Source of the DNA: Pseudocercospora fijiensis CIRAD86
Taxonomy: Eukaryota > Ascomycota > Dothideomycetes > Mycosphaerellales > Mycosphaerellaceae
Reading direction: 5' to 3'
Assembly (NCBI RefSeq): GCF_000340215.1
Contig: NW_006921539.1
Coordinates: 2,118,507 to 2,182,506, forward strand
DNA length: 64,000 nt
The notes beneath the pieces were generated by a model, which was not told the DNA's origin, ran no database searches, and was given only the letters and a program-made list of their open reading frames with translations. Positions 34,601 to 44,345 of the stretch are shown in pieces. The first letter of the stretch is position 1. The number at the start of each line of letters is the position of its first letter. The translations under genes were made by a program, and so were the position numbers.

Positions 34601-34965
34601 GAATCCCAATGCAATTCCACAAGATGCTCATCCTCCCAGTCAATGGGCACAGTAAACTGTACTTTGAACCAATGCGTACTCCAGCTTGGACCAAAGCATG
34701 CTCCTATCTCGGTCTTTTTATACTCGTTCTTGCTATCCGTAGCTTCCTTGAACGTGGGGCGCGTCAGACCCGGAGCATCCCACACCGACAGTTTGACATG
34801 GTTGCCGCCGGAGACTCTGCCATTGTAGAGCTTCGCGAGTAGACCTTGTTGTCGGTATTGGCCTCCGTCGGTGAACTGGCGTAGGCGGGAGGTGTAGATG
34901 TCGTGAATCAGCTTGCCCTTCGGCCGGTCCGCGAGCTGCGGGTATTTGGGCGTGGTGGAAGCCAT
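31687..34965 (-). CDS. GH38 alpha-mannosidase, vacuolar Ams1 type
   Basis: Intronless, 1,092 residues from the ATG at 34965. A Met 11 codons earlier, at 34998, is possible but adds an unlikely leader. The GH38 catalytic domain shows the zinc-site motif GHCHIDTCWLWPWDET, with His and Asp ligands, and the nucleophile region WLPDTFGYSSQIPQ. The middle and C-terminal beta domains follow to the end. There is no signal peptide, which fits Ams1, a cytosolic protein carried to the vacuole by selective autophagy where it trims free oligomannosides. Length matches the 1,080-1,110 residues of fungal Ams1. Confidence 0.95.
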   Translation of the reverse strand: MASTTPKYPQLADRPKGKLIHDIYTSRLRQFTDGGQYRQQGLLAKLYNGRVSGGNHVKLSVWDAPGLTRPTFKEATDSKNEYKKTEIGACFGPSWSTHWFKVQFTVPIDWEDEHLVELHWDSSSEGMVWTDDGKPLQGLTGNGERIEWIVPPSYRSYEEETIYIEVACNGMFGNAPGGDSIQPPDPNRYFKLKTADLVAVNEDARALYYDFWIIGDAAREFDKDSWEEHYALQICNEIMDTFIKGNGSGEAIKECRKVAKKYVGEKVDGPEVYDLTKGDPLREVLVSGIGHCHIDTCWLWPWDETKRKVARSWSSQCDLLDRYAEHRFCASQAQQYKWLEKLYPYAFDRVKAHVKKGNFQPIGGSWVEHDTNLPSGESLVRQFLYGQRFFESRFGERCKTFWLPDTFGYSSQIPQICRLAGMNRFFTQKLSWNNINNFPHTTFNWVSLDGSQVICHMAPSETYTAEAHFGDVKRSVTQHKSMDQDPTSLLVFGKGDGGGGPTWEHIEKLRRCRGISDRIGNALPRVHMGWSVEDFFNRLEHNAATKNTEFTTWYGELYFELHRGTYTTQANNKRNNRKSEILLHDIEYLATLATLHNKDYKYPKAEIDEMWESVLLCQFHDCLPGSSIEMCYDDSDKEYAKVFEIGRKALKCAMDALGFDDNSNEQQVVLNTLGWKREPLYRLQAAGYKDREVHGISIPVIGQPAGEVLSPFKNLKLATVQELEDGTFLLENSKLSVRVADGVITSLYDKVAKREVVPEGKSANQLVIFDDKPLYWQAWDVEVYHLESRKELKASSKTEITRCSPFAVAVTTQTQISEKSWIKTKISLHASSDDFETSRVEVEAEVEWHETMKFLKVEFPTNIRNTEATYETQFGLVKRPTHYNTSWDMAKFEVCCHKFADLSEHGYGVSILNDSKYGFATTGSLMRLSLLRAPKAPDGHADMGRHHIKWAILPHAGPLDERTVRAGFEFNHPLEIHRHSNPGSLKSLLSAFKLTSDSSPSLVVDTIKRAEDDEDVSNGDLPPKEGRHVVLRVYDSLGGTSRGTIGLGSVKVGKAWKVNVLEDVIEEVKVSDEGVEIELRAFEIATYKLEVL

Positions 34966-36474
34966 GAGGTGGTGAGTCTCGCCGCCCATTCCGAACACGA
35001 CTTATATCAAGATGCAGAAATACAGGAAGGTGTTGTTTGCACAGGTAGGTCAGGAGCTCTGCTGGGTGGTGGTCAGCTGCAGCTGCTGTGAAACGTGGTC
35101 GAGCTCTGGTCCTCTGGATCGTTCCTGCAGCCGTGGGAGCCCCGGGCAGGGATTCCCCAGCGTCCACAGAAGCTTGGACTGGGGTACATGGCCAAGAATA
35201 GCAATGATGAGGTGGAATTCATCAAATGCTGCTTCATGAAAACAAGCATCGCTCGAGTCAAGCGATATCAGAGAGAAAGTGACGATGAATGGTATCAACC
35301 AACGACTCCTCTCAACATCCAAGACTTGAGATATATGCCACAGGATCTAGAGCACAACCGACCTCAGCACGAAACACAACGCCATCATGTCCTCGCGAGC
35401 CCAGATCATGCCTACTTCTGCGCATCATCCCCATACTGAGTGAGCGTTGGTCGAGCATGTCCGATCAGAGCATGAAACATTCTGGAAGCACATGACTTGC
35501 TTCTGCGTGACATCGTAGCCACAGTAATCCAGCCCTGCCGAGGAAGCAGAGTCTAGCGTCGCGCATGTGATAGAATAAGATGTGTTCCTTAGCGACTGCC
35601 CAAGGGTGCTTTTCCGCTCGCAGCAATCAAGTCATGGACTCACTCATGGTGGATGTCGAAGCTGGCAATGATATTGAGGTGTACGTATCGGCATTGATTT
35701 CGGATGGGAGCAATAACGTATTCAGGCGCAGGAAGGTTATTCTAAGATGACGAGGCATCCTTGCGGGCTTCTGAGATCGATCTGCACATCACTCCTCATC
35801 TTCTTCTTCTTCTTCTTGCTGCCGCTCTTCGATGATGTATCTCTCCCTCGCTGCGTCATCAAATGCTTTGAGAGTGATGGCCCGTCTCGCCAAGGAAGAT
35901 GCAAAGGACAGCTCGACACGACTCGAAAGATGAAACGCAGCAGAGATTCGACGGCGTTTGTGAAAGGAGCAGTTGAGGACGCGTTGGTATGGAACACAGA
36001 GCAATCGGGGGCGGGCGGGCGGGCGGGCGTGCGTACGAGATGACAAGCAGATCTGAATCGATGTGCGGTCGCCATGTCACTGCCGGCAAGGTACCGTAGG
36101 GGCGCTGCGCTGTTTCGACATCGACCAAAAGACTTGGAAGATCCCTGGCAATATTCTAGTTCTGACGTTCCAGGTTGTTGACGCTCCCACCCACCTTCCA
36201 CACTCATCACATGCGGAAGCATCTGAGATGATGGCTTGCCGTCCTGCTAATAATAATGCAAGTGCGCGTCTGCCACGCGCGCGCCCATCCCATCCCATCC
36301 CATTCCACACGCTCTCGCCAGCTTTCTTCCACTCACTTCACCTCCAGCACCACCGACACCGACACCGACCCCGACAAGCCGTCGCCAGCTTCTTCTGCTC
36401 TTCCCACTCCACACGCTCGCTTTCCTCTGCATGCTGCCGCCAAGCCGACACATCGCCGCCAATCGACGGTCGCG
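34966..36474. other. Long divergent intergenic region
   Basis: About 1.5 kb between the mannosidase start and the next plus-strand gene. Open frames here (for example minus 35737-36222) overlap simple (TTC)n and (GGGC)n tracts and show no domain. Pyrimidine- and ACCGAC-rich sequence at 36300-36420 resembles a fungal promoter or 5' UTR for the gene at 36475. Confidence 0.4.
36007..36030 (+). repeat. (GGGC)n tract with G-quadruplex potential
   Basis: Five or more consecutive GGG runs separated by single C bases, starting after GCAATC. Such spacing can fold into a G-quadruplex on the plus strand. It lies in the divergent promoter region, about 450 bp before the next start codon. Confidence 0.6.
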
Positions 36475-37923
36475 ATGATGGATTCTGCACCAACTGCTTC
36501 CTCCCCAGCATACCGCATGGCATTGCGATACATCAAAGCCTTGTTCGTGCACGAGCAGTATCGCAGGTGCATCCAAGTCTGTCGAGATGCGCTGAAGCTC
36601 GCCGACCGTGGCAACCAAGTGCCGCTGCACCGCACTTATCTCGCTCTCTATCTCGCTCTCTCCTACGATGCCATCGCTCGCGCAATGCACCACAACTCAG
36701 TGGCAAAGCTTCCCGCCTTCGACTCGGCCGAACAACACTTCTATGAGGCTCTTGCCGGCCTCCCATCACCAGAAGAAGCTCGAGAACTGTGCACGCGACT
36801 TGCTTGTGCGCAGCGAGAGGATCCGTTTCTCGACGAGGCGGGGAAGCGCTACAGCATGCACTCGCAACGACCAGAATCTCACCCGTACGACCAGACTCCA
36901 TCCAGGGCCAGCTCGATATGGCTGTCTCCTCCGCAATTCGATGGCGAACACATTCCTTCCTCGCCCGCGCAAACCGCGTCTGAGCTTGACGATGCTGGAA
37001 GCCATGCCAGCTTTGACCTGACCACTCCAAAACGTCTCCCACGTGAACACTCCCGAATGTCGCTCCTCGATTCTTCTCCACTGGACAACCGGGCTTCCAT
37101 GCCTTCATTGAGCTCGCTCTCAGTGCAGAGGCAAAAATCCGTCCGCGGGCTGATGCGCCCAATCAGACTCGGATCACCCGCCAAACCGTTTCACATTCCG
37201 CCGAAACTTCCGTACTCCGAGTCTGATTCCCGCAGACGGTCGATGCTGCCGAGATTGTCCACAACAGAGCAGAACAGCTCTCGTCCGGCATCGTCATACC
37301 TGGCCTATGCTTCCATGCCGTCAGAAGATATCCGATCGCCAGTGTCACCCGTTTCCCCGATCTCCCGCGCTGGTTCAGACAGCCACTCAGAAAACACGCC
37401 GGTGTCCCCAATCTCGCCCCAGACACCACACCCGCCAGCGCCACCACCAGCATATCATGAAGCCGCTTATCACGAACCAATCTACCCACCCTCTATGATC
37501 CAGGAGGAGCCAGAGGAAAATCTTGATGAAACAGCACTCTTGCGCTTCATAGATCATCTTAACGCCATGCGACGTCAAATTGAGGCACACTTGACCATGC
37601 TCTACAACTCAAAGGACCAGCTCTATCAACTCCAAAAGGAAAAGAAAGCTGCGGCCGAAGCTCGTATGGGTGCAGCCATGCCAGGTAGCGCACGCGATAG
37701 TGGGAAATACTTCTTCAGCAGTCCAGCACCTTCACGGGACCGAAGTCCAGAAGCCCAACCAGTGCCTCAGTCGAGAAGCTACTGGTCATTTGTGCCAGAA
37801 GACGTTAGAGTAGACGAGAGGAGGAAGCGAATTGAGGAGGGTCGGCAGCGGAAGTGGACGAAGAAGCGCTTCGACCCTACACGGTACCAGGAACTGTGCG
37901 TCAAGGCATTGGCCGAGCTGTAG
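36475..37923 (+). CDS. Conserved fungal protein with helical N-terminus and disordered middle
   Basis: Intronless; start taken at the MMDSAP ATG (36475), giving 482 residues. The frame is open back to 36256, but that part is low-complexity Ser/Thr/Pro sequence. Residues about 12-100 form amphipathic helices resembling TPR/MIT-like repeats (YRMALRYIKALFVHEQYRRC, then LALSYDAIARAMHH). The middle (about 130-340) is Ser/Pro-rich with repeated SPVSPVSPIS-type sites, likely disordered and phosphorylated. A predicted coiled coil follows (ETALLRFIDHLNAMRRQIEA and onward). The C-terminus is strongly basic, ending FDPTRYQELCVKALAEL. Function is unknown. The shape suggests a scaffold or trafficking adaptor, but that is only inference. 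Confidence 0.75.
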   Translation: MMDSAPTASSPAYRMALRYIKALFVHEQYRRCIQVCRDALKLADRGNQVPLHRTYLALYLALSYDAIARAMHHNSVAKLPAFDSAEQHFYEALAGLPSPEEARELCTRLACAQREDPFLDEAGKRYSMHSQRPESHPYDQTPSRASSIWLSPPQFDGEHIPSSPAQTASELDDAGSHASFDLTTPKRLPREHSRMSLLDSSPLDNRASMPSLSSLSVQRQKSVRGLMRPIRLGSPAKPFHIPPKLPYSESDSRRRSMLPRLSTTEQNSSRPASSYLAYASMPSEDIRSPVSPVSPISRAGSDSHSENTPVSPISPQTPHPPAPPPAYHEAAYHEPIYPPSMIQEEPEENLDETALLRFIDHLNAMRRQIEAHLTMLYNSKDQLYQLQKEKKAAAEARMGAAMPGSARDSGKYFFSSPAPSRDRSPEAQPVPQSRSYWSFVPEDVRVDERRKRIEEGRQRKWTKKRFDPTRYQELCVKALAEL

Positions 37924-38095
37924 AAGTAACAGAGAAGTATACAGTAATGTATAATGAGTCATAGAGCGGAGGAGAAGTATCAGGATCCACTTCACCAGAG
38001 ATACCCCCGGGCATACTTGGGATAGCAGTAGTGTGGGAACGCATCATAATCTTGTATATTGTATCAACAATCACACTGTAACCCTAAACACCCAA

Positions 38096-38655
38096 TCAAT
38101 TCGCAGTCACATTAGCCTCCTCATACTCCTTCTGATCAACCTCATCAAGCCACGACGTCTCTAAAATCAAGCACACATCAGCATCCCCTCGCTCAAATTT
38201 AAAATCACATAACATAACGACGGTTTACTCACTCCCCAAACTTATCGCCAAATGCGCCATCATCGTCGTCGAACTCCCCCCATGCCAATGCATTTCTCCA
38301 GCAGGAATATGCACGATATCCCCAACCTGTAATTTCCTTGGCGCTTGCCCTTTCGAGCAGATTAGTCCTGTGCCCATCGTGACCGAAAGAATTTGGCCAT
38401 GCTCGTGCGTATGCCAATATGTGCGGGCTCCGGGGGTGAAGAAGACGTTGTTGCCCACTGGAAGTGAAGGGGATGAGGGTTAGATTTTTGGGTTGTCAGT
38501 GGTAGGAGGAAAGGGTGAGGTTTGATGGGGGTATACTTACTGCAGGAGTTGTCTTCTGCGGTAAAGACGGGGTCCATGTGTACTGTTCCACTAAAAGTTT
38601 CCGTGGGTTGTCTGGAAGCGGACTCAGGTTTGTGGGCGGCTTTTGTGAGGAGCAT
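38096..38655 (-). CDS. Small cupin-domain protein
   Basis: Three exons on the minus strand: 38541-38655, 38233-38457 and 38096-38160, with introns of 83 and 72 bp (GTAAGT and GTGAGT donors). They sum to 134 residues. A single conserved beta-barrel shows cupin motif 1, PGARTYWHTHEHGQ (metal-ligand positions His54, His56, Gln60), and motif 2, GDIVHIPAGEMHWHGG (His95). The end, LGKTSWLDEVDQKEY, resembles small fungal cupins related to gamma-carboxymuconolactone-decarboxylase-type proteins. An upstream ATG at 38811 in the same frame is open but overlaps the end of the neighbouring gene, so the internal Met was chosen. The substrate is unknown. Confidence 0.82.
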
Positions 38656-38812
38656 TTTTCGCGGTGTTGGGTGTCGACGATGATGTGAATGCTGTGGAGA
38701 AACTGCAGTAGGTAATGGTGGTGTTGTTGTCGAGCTCCACATGGGGAAGCTGGCAGTAGCTTCACCGATCTCGGGCAAGCAGGACGCGCATGGCCGAGAG
38801 TGCCAGTCCATC

Positions 38813-39331
38813 TCAAAGATCCAATTGCATATACATCACACCCTCAATCGGATTCTCATAGTAGGCTTCCACCTCCACGAATCCAAGCAATCTATAAAGC
38901 TTCCTCGCACTCATCATATCCGCGAGCGTGTCCAGCACAACATGTTCATATCCCAGTCGTTTTGCCTCAGAAATCGCCGTCTCGGCCAAAGCTTTTCCAA
39001 TGCCCATTCCTCGACCTTTGGGATCGACGTAGAGTCGTTTCATCTCGCAGCATCCTGTTCCGGCGGAAGGTAGTGGTCTGAGTGCGACGCAGCCGACGAC
39101 TTCGTCTTCTGAGTTGTGGGCTAGAAAGATTGCTCCTTCTGGTGGAGCGTATTTGCCGGGCATGTTGGCCATTTCTGATGCGAAGTCTTGGAATGTGAGA
39201 TCTAGGCCTAGAGACTCGGCGTAGATCTTGAAGAGGGTTTTTGTGGTTTCCAGGCCTTCTTGGCTTCGGACGGGCGCGATGAAGCATGTTGCTTGCGTGA
39301 CAGTTTTTGTGAATTCGATTGCCTCTCCCAT
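38813..39331 (-). CDS. GNAT-family N-acetyltransferase
   Basis: Intronless, 172 residues. The acetyl-CoA-binding motif A is clear: EMKRLYVDPKGRGMGIGKAL at about 96-114 (R/Q-x-x-G-x-G/A form). Motif B follows near MMSARKLYRLLGFVEV. It transfers acetyl groups to an amine on an unknown small molecule or protein. It lies 157 bp upstream of the cupin gene on the same strand. The two may be co-expressed, but no functional link is known. Confidence 0.88.
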   Translation of the reverse strand: MGEAIEFTKTVTQATCFIAPVRSQEGLETTKTLFKIYAESLGLDLTFQDFASEMANMPGKYAPPEGAIFLAHNSEDEVVGCVALRPLPSAGTGCCEMKRLYVDPKGRGMGIGKALAETAISEAKRLGYEHVVLDTLADMMSARKLYRLLGFVEVEAYYENPIEGVMYMQLDL

Positions 39332-39509
39332 TTTGGTGGTAGTTCAATGGTCACTCGATTGTGATTTGAAGTGGAAGGCAGGAATGAGAAAATGGTGTGA
39401 CCTGGTATTTGTTGTCGCCGTGGTTACTGTGCTCCACTGACTAGCAGGGAGCGTGGCTCAAAGATGGAGATGGCGATGGGACAGCATCTGCAGGGCGTGG
39501 CTTTGCATC
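39332..39509. other. Short intergenic stretch
   Basis: Promoter side of the acetyltransferase gene; no motif recognised. Confidence 0.4.
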
Positions 39510-40073
39510 TTACAGCGATGGTCTTGCAACATCGCAAGTGAGGAGCGTCATACATGACTGGAAATCTTGAGAGGGGGGGTTTTCATGTTGGTGAATGGTA
39601 GAAGAAGTGGTTTGGGAGCAAGGAGGATGTCTTGAGGCTGGCGACCTTGATGGCATGCCAAGAACACCGCTACTTCCACGCGTCTGTGTCTCGGAAGATG
39701 TCGCGCAGCTTTCGCGTCTCTCCTCTTGTTGTTCTTCACACCTCATAGCCAAAGGGCAGTCACCGAGCGATGCATACCGCTCTCCGTATTGACGGACAGA
39801 ACATGCTGACCCGACAAGATGAACCTCCTCCAATCCGAATCGAATTTTCCTGCCCAAGACAAGGCCAAGTCCGTGCAGGGAACAAGCAGTTCTATCGTGC
39901 GCCCGCTCCCCCAGTGATGCGACGAGCCTCTCGAAGTCCTCGCTGGCCGCTAACATTGCTACAAGAGAAGGAAACAAGCGTTCTGCAGTGATTCGAGATG
40001 GAACAGACGGCGTCGAACAACCCCGTGAATAAGACATATCAAGAGAACCAAGATTTGAAGGCTTTGAATCCAT
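39510..40073 (-). CDS. Doubtful hypothetical protein
   Basis: An open frame of 187 codons from the ATG at 40073 (open further to 40265). It is Ser/Arg-rich, with a short helical part (RLFPSLVAMLAASEDFERLV). No domain, splice signal or homologue is recognised. It is the only long open frame between the acetyltransferase and the repeat boundary at about 40395. Confidence 0.22.
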   Translation of the reverse strand: MDSKPSNLGSLDMSYSRGCSTPSVPSRITAERLFPSLVAMLAASEDFERLVASLGERAHDRTACSLHGLGLVLGRKIRFGLEEVHLVGSACSVRQYGERYASLGDCPLAMRCEEQQEERRESCATSSETQTRGSSGVLGMPSRSPASRHPPCSQTTSSTIHQHENPPSQDFQSCMTLLTCDVARPSL

Positions 40074-40394
40074 TCGGGATGGCGGATGCTCAGTTACCTC
40101 CTTGCCAGAATGACTAGAGCAATGCGAGGATCGGGTTTTCTTCAATAGAAATGGCTGGCCTGGCCTGGCCTGGCTTTGATTTTTCTTCCGACTGCAACGA
40201 GTTGGATCTCTCCCGCCCCGGGACCCGAAGCCCCACATCACACTGATCTGAGTCGTGCGTGGCATCCTGGAAGCTTGGCAGGGGTGCAGTACAGTACTGT
40301 GTACACTTCCGTCCGGAGCAAATTGTGTTCATCTCGACGATATCCGGGGTTGCGCCAGCCCACTTCACCCCTCGCCCCGGGCTCGGGGATTCGA

Positions 40395-41310
40395 GCCATA
40401 CGCAAAATCGCTTTTTCTTAGCAGGCTATACGTAAAACTCGATACTGTGGTATATTATAGAGTATATAGATCGGCTAGTTAAACAGGGGTACGATTAGGG
40501 TTAAGAAGCAGTAGATTTCCGTTATATTAGTAACTAAATTACGACTATAGATAGTTAAAATAGACCTATAATCGGCTTCCGCGTATGCCTTACGTTAACT
40601 ATATAATTAATTACTTTAGAAGTCGGTCTATAGGTCTATTAAAATTTAAATTATCTCTACTTCTTATTATAATTAAGCAAGTAGTTAACTACTAGAGCTA
40701 CTATCTTAAGACTCTTCTAGCTTAATAGGATTGTCCCTATTACTACTAGCGACCTCGCCTAAATAATAGCTAGTTTTCTTTAAAGGCTTATAGAAATAGC
40801 GCTTTCGCTATACTAACTTATAGTAGTAGCAAGGATATAATAAGTAAGGCTAAATATTAGTATATATAGTATTTTTAGACCCCGTAGTAGTTCGAATTAG
40901 TTTAGTTTAGTTTACTAAGCCGAAATTCTAGTTTAGTTTTAGTTAGTTTACTAAGCAACTATAGGAGTAGTAGGTTCGAACTATCTCTTTTTACTCTTTT
41001 ACCCTTTTTACGCCCTATACTAAGTTTTATATATAATCCATATAGTAGAATATAAGAAAGAGGAGGAATACGAGGAATATACGCTTTAGAATAAGTTAGA
41101 CGCGCCTACTAAGGATTATATAAGTATAATAAGAAATAGCGATAGTAAGGTCCTATAGCTACTATATACTTAGTTAAACTAGCTAATATAATATTTAGAC
41201 TCGTAGTTTAATACTATACCTACCTAGATATCTATATAGGACTAGAATATACTATTTATCGAGTTTTACGTATAGCCTACTAAGAAAATACGATTTTACG
41301 TATAGCTAGA
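40395..41310. mobile_element. RIP-mutated DNA transposon with about 75-bp terminal inverted repeats
   Basis: The left end (from about 40395: ATACGCAAAATCGC, TTTTTCTTAGCAGGC, TATACGTAAAACTCGAT) matches the reverse complement of the right end (to about 41310). Differences are mostly C/T. Similarity continues to about 75 bp (TAGTATATT, TATAGAT). The interior is degenerate with no readable transposase, and a second element terminus lies inside at 40876. The outermost bases and target duplication could not be fixed. It forms the right border of the main gene island. Confidence 0.55.
40876..40894 (+). repeat. Element terminus shared with 46479-46497
   Basis: The 19 bases TAGACCCCGTAGTAGTTCG occur here and at 46479. 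In both places GTTTAGTTT-type sequence follows. The sharp start and sharing suggest the end of a DNA transposon family, possibly hAT-like with CAG mutated to TAG (inference). Confidence 0.45.
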
Positions 41311-42040
41311 AACCCCGCGAATAGTAGGGAGGAGTATCTAATAGAACCCTAGATACCTAGACTAGCCTCGCTAGTAATAGAGCTATATATATATATATAT
41401 ATATATAGGTATACGCTCTATAATATACTATATTAGTCTATATATATAGGGGCGGAAAATTTAGCTAGTATATATATATATATATATATATAAGGAGGAG
41501 TTATCGGATACGCTAATATCTTACCTATAGCTAGCTAGGCTACTCGATAATCTTCGAATATCCTAGTATTCGGATAGGGCCGATATATATATACTAGTAT
41601 CTACTAGTATATTATTCTAGCGAAGCGGAAGGCACCTAGAACAACTCGAGGAGCTTACGATAAGAGTTATAGAAGGTATCTAGAGCGAGTATAAAATAAC
41701 GATTCGAGTTCTACCTTAGGTTATATAGGGGGCTAGGCGAGGGTTTAATTGTTAAAAGGGCGCTCCCTAACAGAATTTAGCTCGGCCTCTAATTAGTAGA
41801 AATCAAAAAGAAACGTTACGTACCGAGCTATTATTAGTAGAAATTAAAAACACAAATTACGTACCGGCACGACGATAGTATATACAGCGGCGACACAATC
41901 AAAAAGCACGACGGCAGCAAAGAGTACGGCGACGCGATAGTTTTAGAGCTACGCGATAGTTCGCACTCTTCGCTAGACCTTATAAGCAAGTTCCACTGGC
42001 TCTGAGAATATCCTTGTACAGTGTACAGAGCCTGCAGGCT
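41311..42040. other. RIP-mutated repeat DNA with TA microsatellites
   Basis: Contains (TA)n runs at about 41385-41407 and 41471-41493. It also has two similar segments of about 45 bp (TTAGTAGAAAT ... TTACGTACCG) near 41795-41880. No gene. The composition turns normal at about 41960-42000. Confidence 0.5.
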
Positions 42041-42140
42041 GCATTCACAGAAAGCTGTATTCCAACGTCCCTAGGCCTCGCGCGGCCTGCCATTTTGGCA
42101 AACCCATGCCTGCTTCCTCACTTCGGCAGTTCTAGCACGT

Positions 42141-42150
42141 GTTTATAAGC
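42141..42150 (+). promoter_or_regulatory. Probable TATA box of the amine oxidase gene
   Basis: GTTTATAAGC lies about 75 bp before the start codon. CT- and CAAC-rich leader sequence follows, as in many fungal promoters. Confidence 0.4.
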
Positions 42151-42223
42151 ATGCAAGATCCCCATCCCATCCCTTGCTAACCAACTTCACCACTCAAACA
42201 TTACACTGTACTGCCTCTTCGTC

Positions 42224-43728
42224 ATGCAGCGCGGTCTGCGTGCATTTATGGCGCTGCTCGGAATGAGCAGCGCGCTCTCAAGTCAACAAAACTTCGACAG
42301 TGCAATCTGTAAAGACATCGCCGTCATTGGAGGTGGCGCCGCCGGCACCTATGCAGCCTTCCGACTCCGACAAGACTACAACAAAAGCATCGTGGTGATC
42401 GAGCGCGGCGGCCGGATAGGTGGCCACGTCGACACGTTTCATGATTCCACTACAAACGCATCGATTGAGTATGGCGTACAAACATATATCAAATATGGCC
42501 CAGCAGAATCGTTCTTCAAACTTCTTGGTCTGGAGATAGGACCGGCCAGGTCAGATCCACCCTCAGTTCAGAGCTTCATCAACTCAGCCAATGGAGAGCT
42601 GCTCAGCAACTACAAGGCACCTTCCGATGTCATTCCAGCTCTGGAGAGATACAGGGAACAAGCGAAGAAATACAATCAATATCTGACACCTGGTCTCTGG
42701 GACTTTCCTGCTCCGAAACACATCCCAGAAGACCTCCTGCTGCCATTCGAGGATTTTGCAAAGAAGTACGATTTCGAAGTCCTCATACCGACCATTCAGG
42801 TTGTTGCAAATCCTGGAGTGGGTGGTTTTCAAGGCACACTGGCTCTTCATGTGCTGTAAGTGAGGCGTCTAAAAGATTCTGCACGGCATGCTCACGAACG
42901 CTTTCCAGCGCATTTGCATTTGGCTATCCGGTGACCGACGCCTTGCTCACAAACGGACTCTTCAACGCCGCCAATGCATCTAACTCAGCGCTTTATGAAA
43001 AAGCTTATGATTTGCTGAAGGCCGACATCCTCCTCAAAACTGCTGTGCACAGGGCAGAGCGATCATCGGATGGTATCAGACTGGTTGTGAAGGCAGCAGA
43101 TGGCAAGCAGACCGCGATTGAGGCCAAACAATTACTTATCGCAGTCCCACCAAGCCACTCAAATTTAGGCGTTTTCGAACTTGACAAGAAAGAACATGAT
43201 GTCTTCAGTCAATTCACACCAACCTATTCCTTCGTTGGTATGCTGAGGACATCCGTTTTACCAAAGAATCATACGGTCAGCTTCATCGCGGAGCGAGCCG
43301 TTCCAGACCATTACTTCGACCTGCGGAAACAACCGTATACTCTGACGTTGAATCCCAAGGGCGAGCCAGAGGAGCAGCTGTGGCAATTTTTGCTTGCCTC
43401 AAATGAGACTGTGAACGGAGATCAGGCCAAGGCCAAAGTGCTCGAAGGTCTAGAGCTATTGGTTTCGAGAGGCACTTTCAAGAACGAATCTACTGCCAGC
43501 GTAGACCTTGTAGCAGAAACCGAGATTTTGGCATTCGCGGATCATAGCTCGGTCTTGCACCGACAACCCGCAGAGGCATACAAGAAGGGCTTCATTCAGG
43601 ACTTCTACTCGTTACAAGGCTATCGATCGACTTGGTATACAGGATCATTGTGGACGGAGGACTTCTCTAGCACAGTTTGGGCGTTTACCGACACCGTGCT
43701 TGAAAAGATGGTCAAGGCAATGAGATAG
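42224..43728 (+). CDS. Secreted FAD-dependent amine oxidase-like protein
   Basis: Two exons, 42224-42855 and 42909-43728, with a 53-bp intron (GTAAGT...CAG), give 483 residues. An N-terminal signal peptide (MQRGLRAFMALLGMSSALSS) is followed by the FAD-binding GxGxxG, IGGGAAG (35-41), Glu60 for the ribose, and the RIGGHVD motif typical of flavin amine oxidases. Several NxS/T sites suit a secreted glycoprotein. The best family fit is the beta-cyclopiazonate-dehydrogenase-like group of fungal flavoproteins; the substrate cannot be told. It is an intact gene between two RIP-mutated blocks, with a TATA box and normal codon use. Confidence 0.88.
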
Positions 43729-43834
43729 GACCGTCATCTACCCTACGAGAATGTACTACTTATGCCACGTTGTATAGGCACTCTGAAATTCCATGCCACA
43801 GCGGCCACGATGCCCACAGCTCCGACTATCGGTC

Positions 43835-44149
43835 CTATTGCTTGCATTGACTGCTTTCTTCTCTCTTCGCATTAGTCGCAGCGAACCTCTGAAAGAAGTT
43901 TCGCCTAAATTAAAGAGTCAGTTACGGCATCTGAAAGATGAGTAGGATGTCTCGTCGAATAATTGAATGTACTTACGTATCGTTTCTACTAGGGAATGTC
44001 TTAGTCGGAATAGGAACATTTAGAAACTCGTATAACGGCTGCTATCCCTATATTACGTCGTAGTCGAACAGTTGTTCCGGCGGTATAAGAGCCTTAATTT
44101 TCGCAATATAATTATTAAAAACCTCCCTCGTAGTATACTTCTTAAAATC
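43835..44149 (-). pseudogene. 3' remnant of a sulfotransferase-like gene, cut by an LTR
   Basis: Two exon pieces on the minus strand, 43977-44149 and 43835-43914, are joined by a 62-bp intron (GTAAGT...TTTAG) and end at the TAG at 43835. The first reads FKKYTTREVFNNYIAKIKAL, then IPPEQLFDYDV, two stops, and PLYEFLNVPIPTKTFPSRND. This is the C-terminal pattern of fungal P-loop sulfotransferase-like proteins (PxErLLvy.v..gW.PL..FL.vPvP). The two stops are TAG at positions where Trp/Gln-type codons are expected. The coding part stops exactly at the LTR boundary at 44150, and no 5' part is in the window. The exon next to the LTR is RIP-mutated, while the last exon, 60-300 bp away, is not. Confidence 0.6.
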
Positions 44150-44345
44150 TATAATAGGGGTTATATTAGCAGGTAGATAGGGTAGTAGTAGGTATAGTAG
44201 TATTCGATAAGGATCTAGGAGGAGAGGGAGGAAGGTAGGAGAGTTAGTCTAACGCTAAGCGCTAAGCCCTACCTAAGGCATTAAGACCCTAGCTTTACTC
44301 GGCCTAATTATATACTAATTACGTATAGCCTCTTTAGCCCTAATA
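44150..44345 (-). repeat. LTR of the inverted Gypsy fragment
   Basis: On the minus strand it starts TATTAGGGCTAAAGAGG and ends CCCTATTATA, the same as the 197-bp LTRs of the full copy allowing for point changes. The outer edge abuts the sulfotransferase exon. Confidence 0.8.

Noticed and set aside
35737..36222. 161-codon minus-strand open frame
   Set aside because: It spans simple (TTC)n and (GGGC)n tracts, and no homologous domain is visible.
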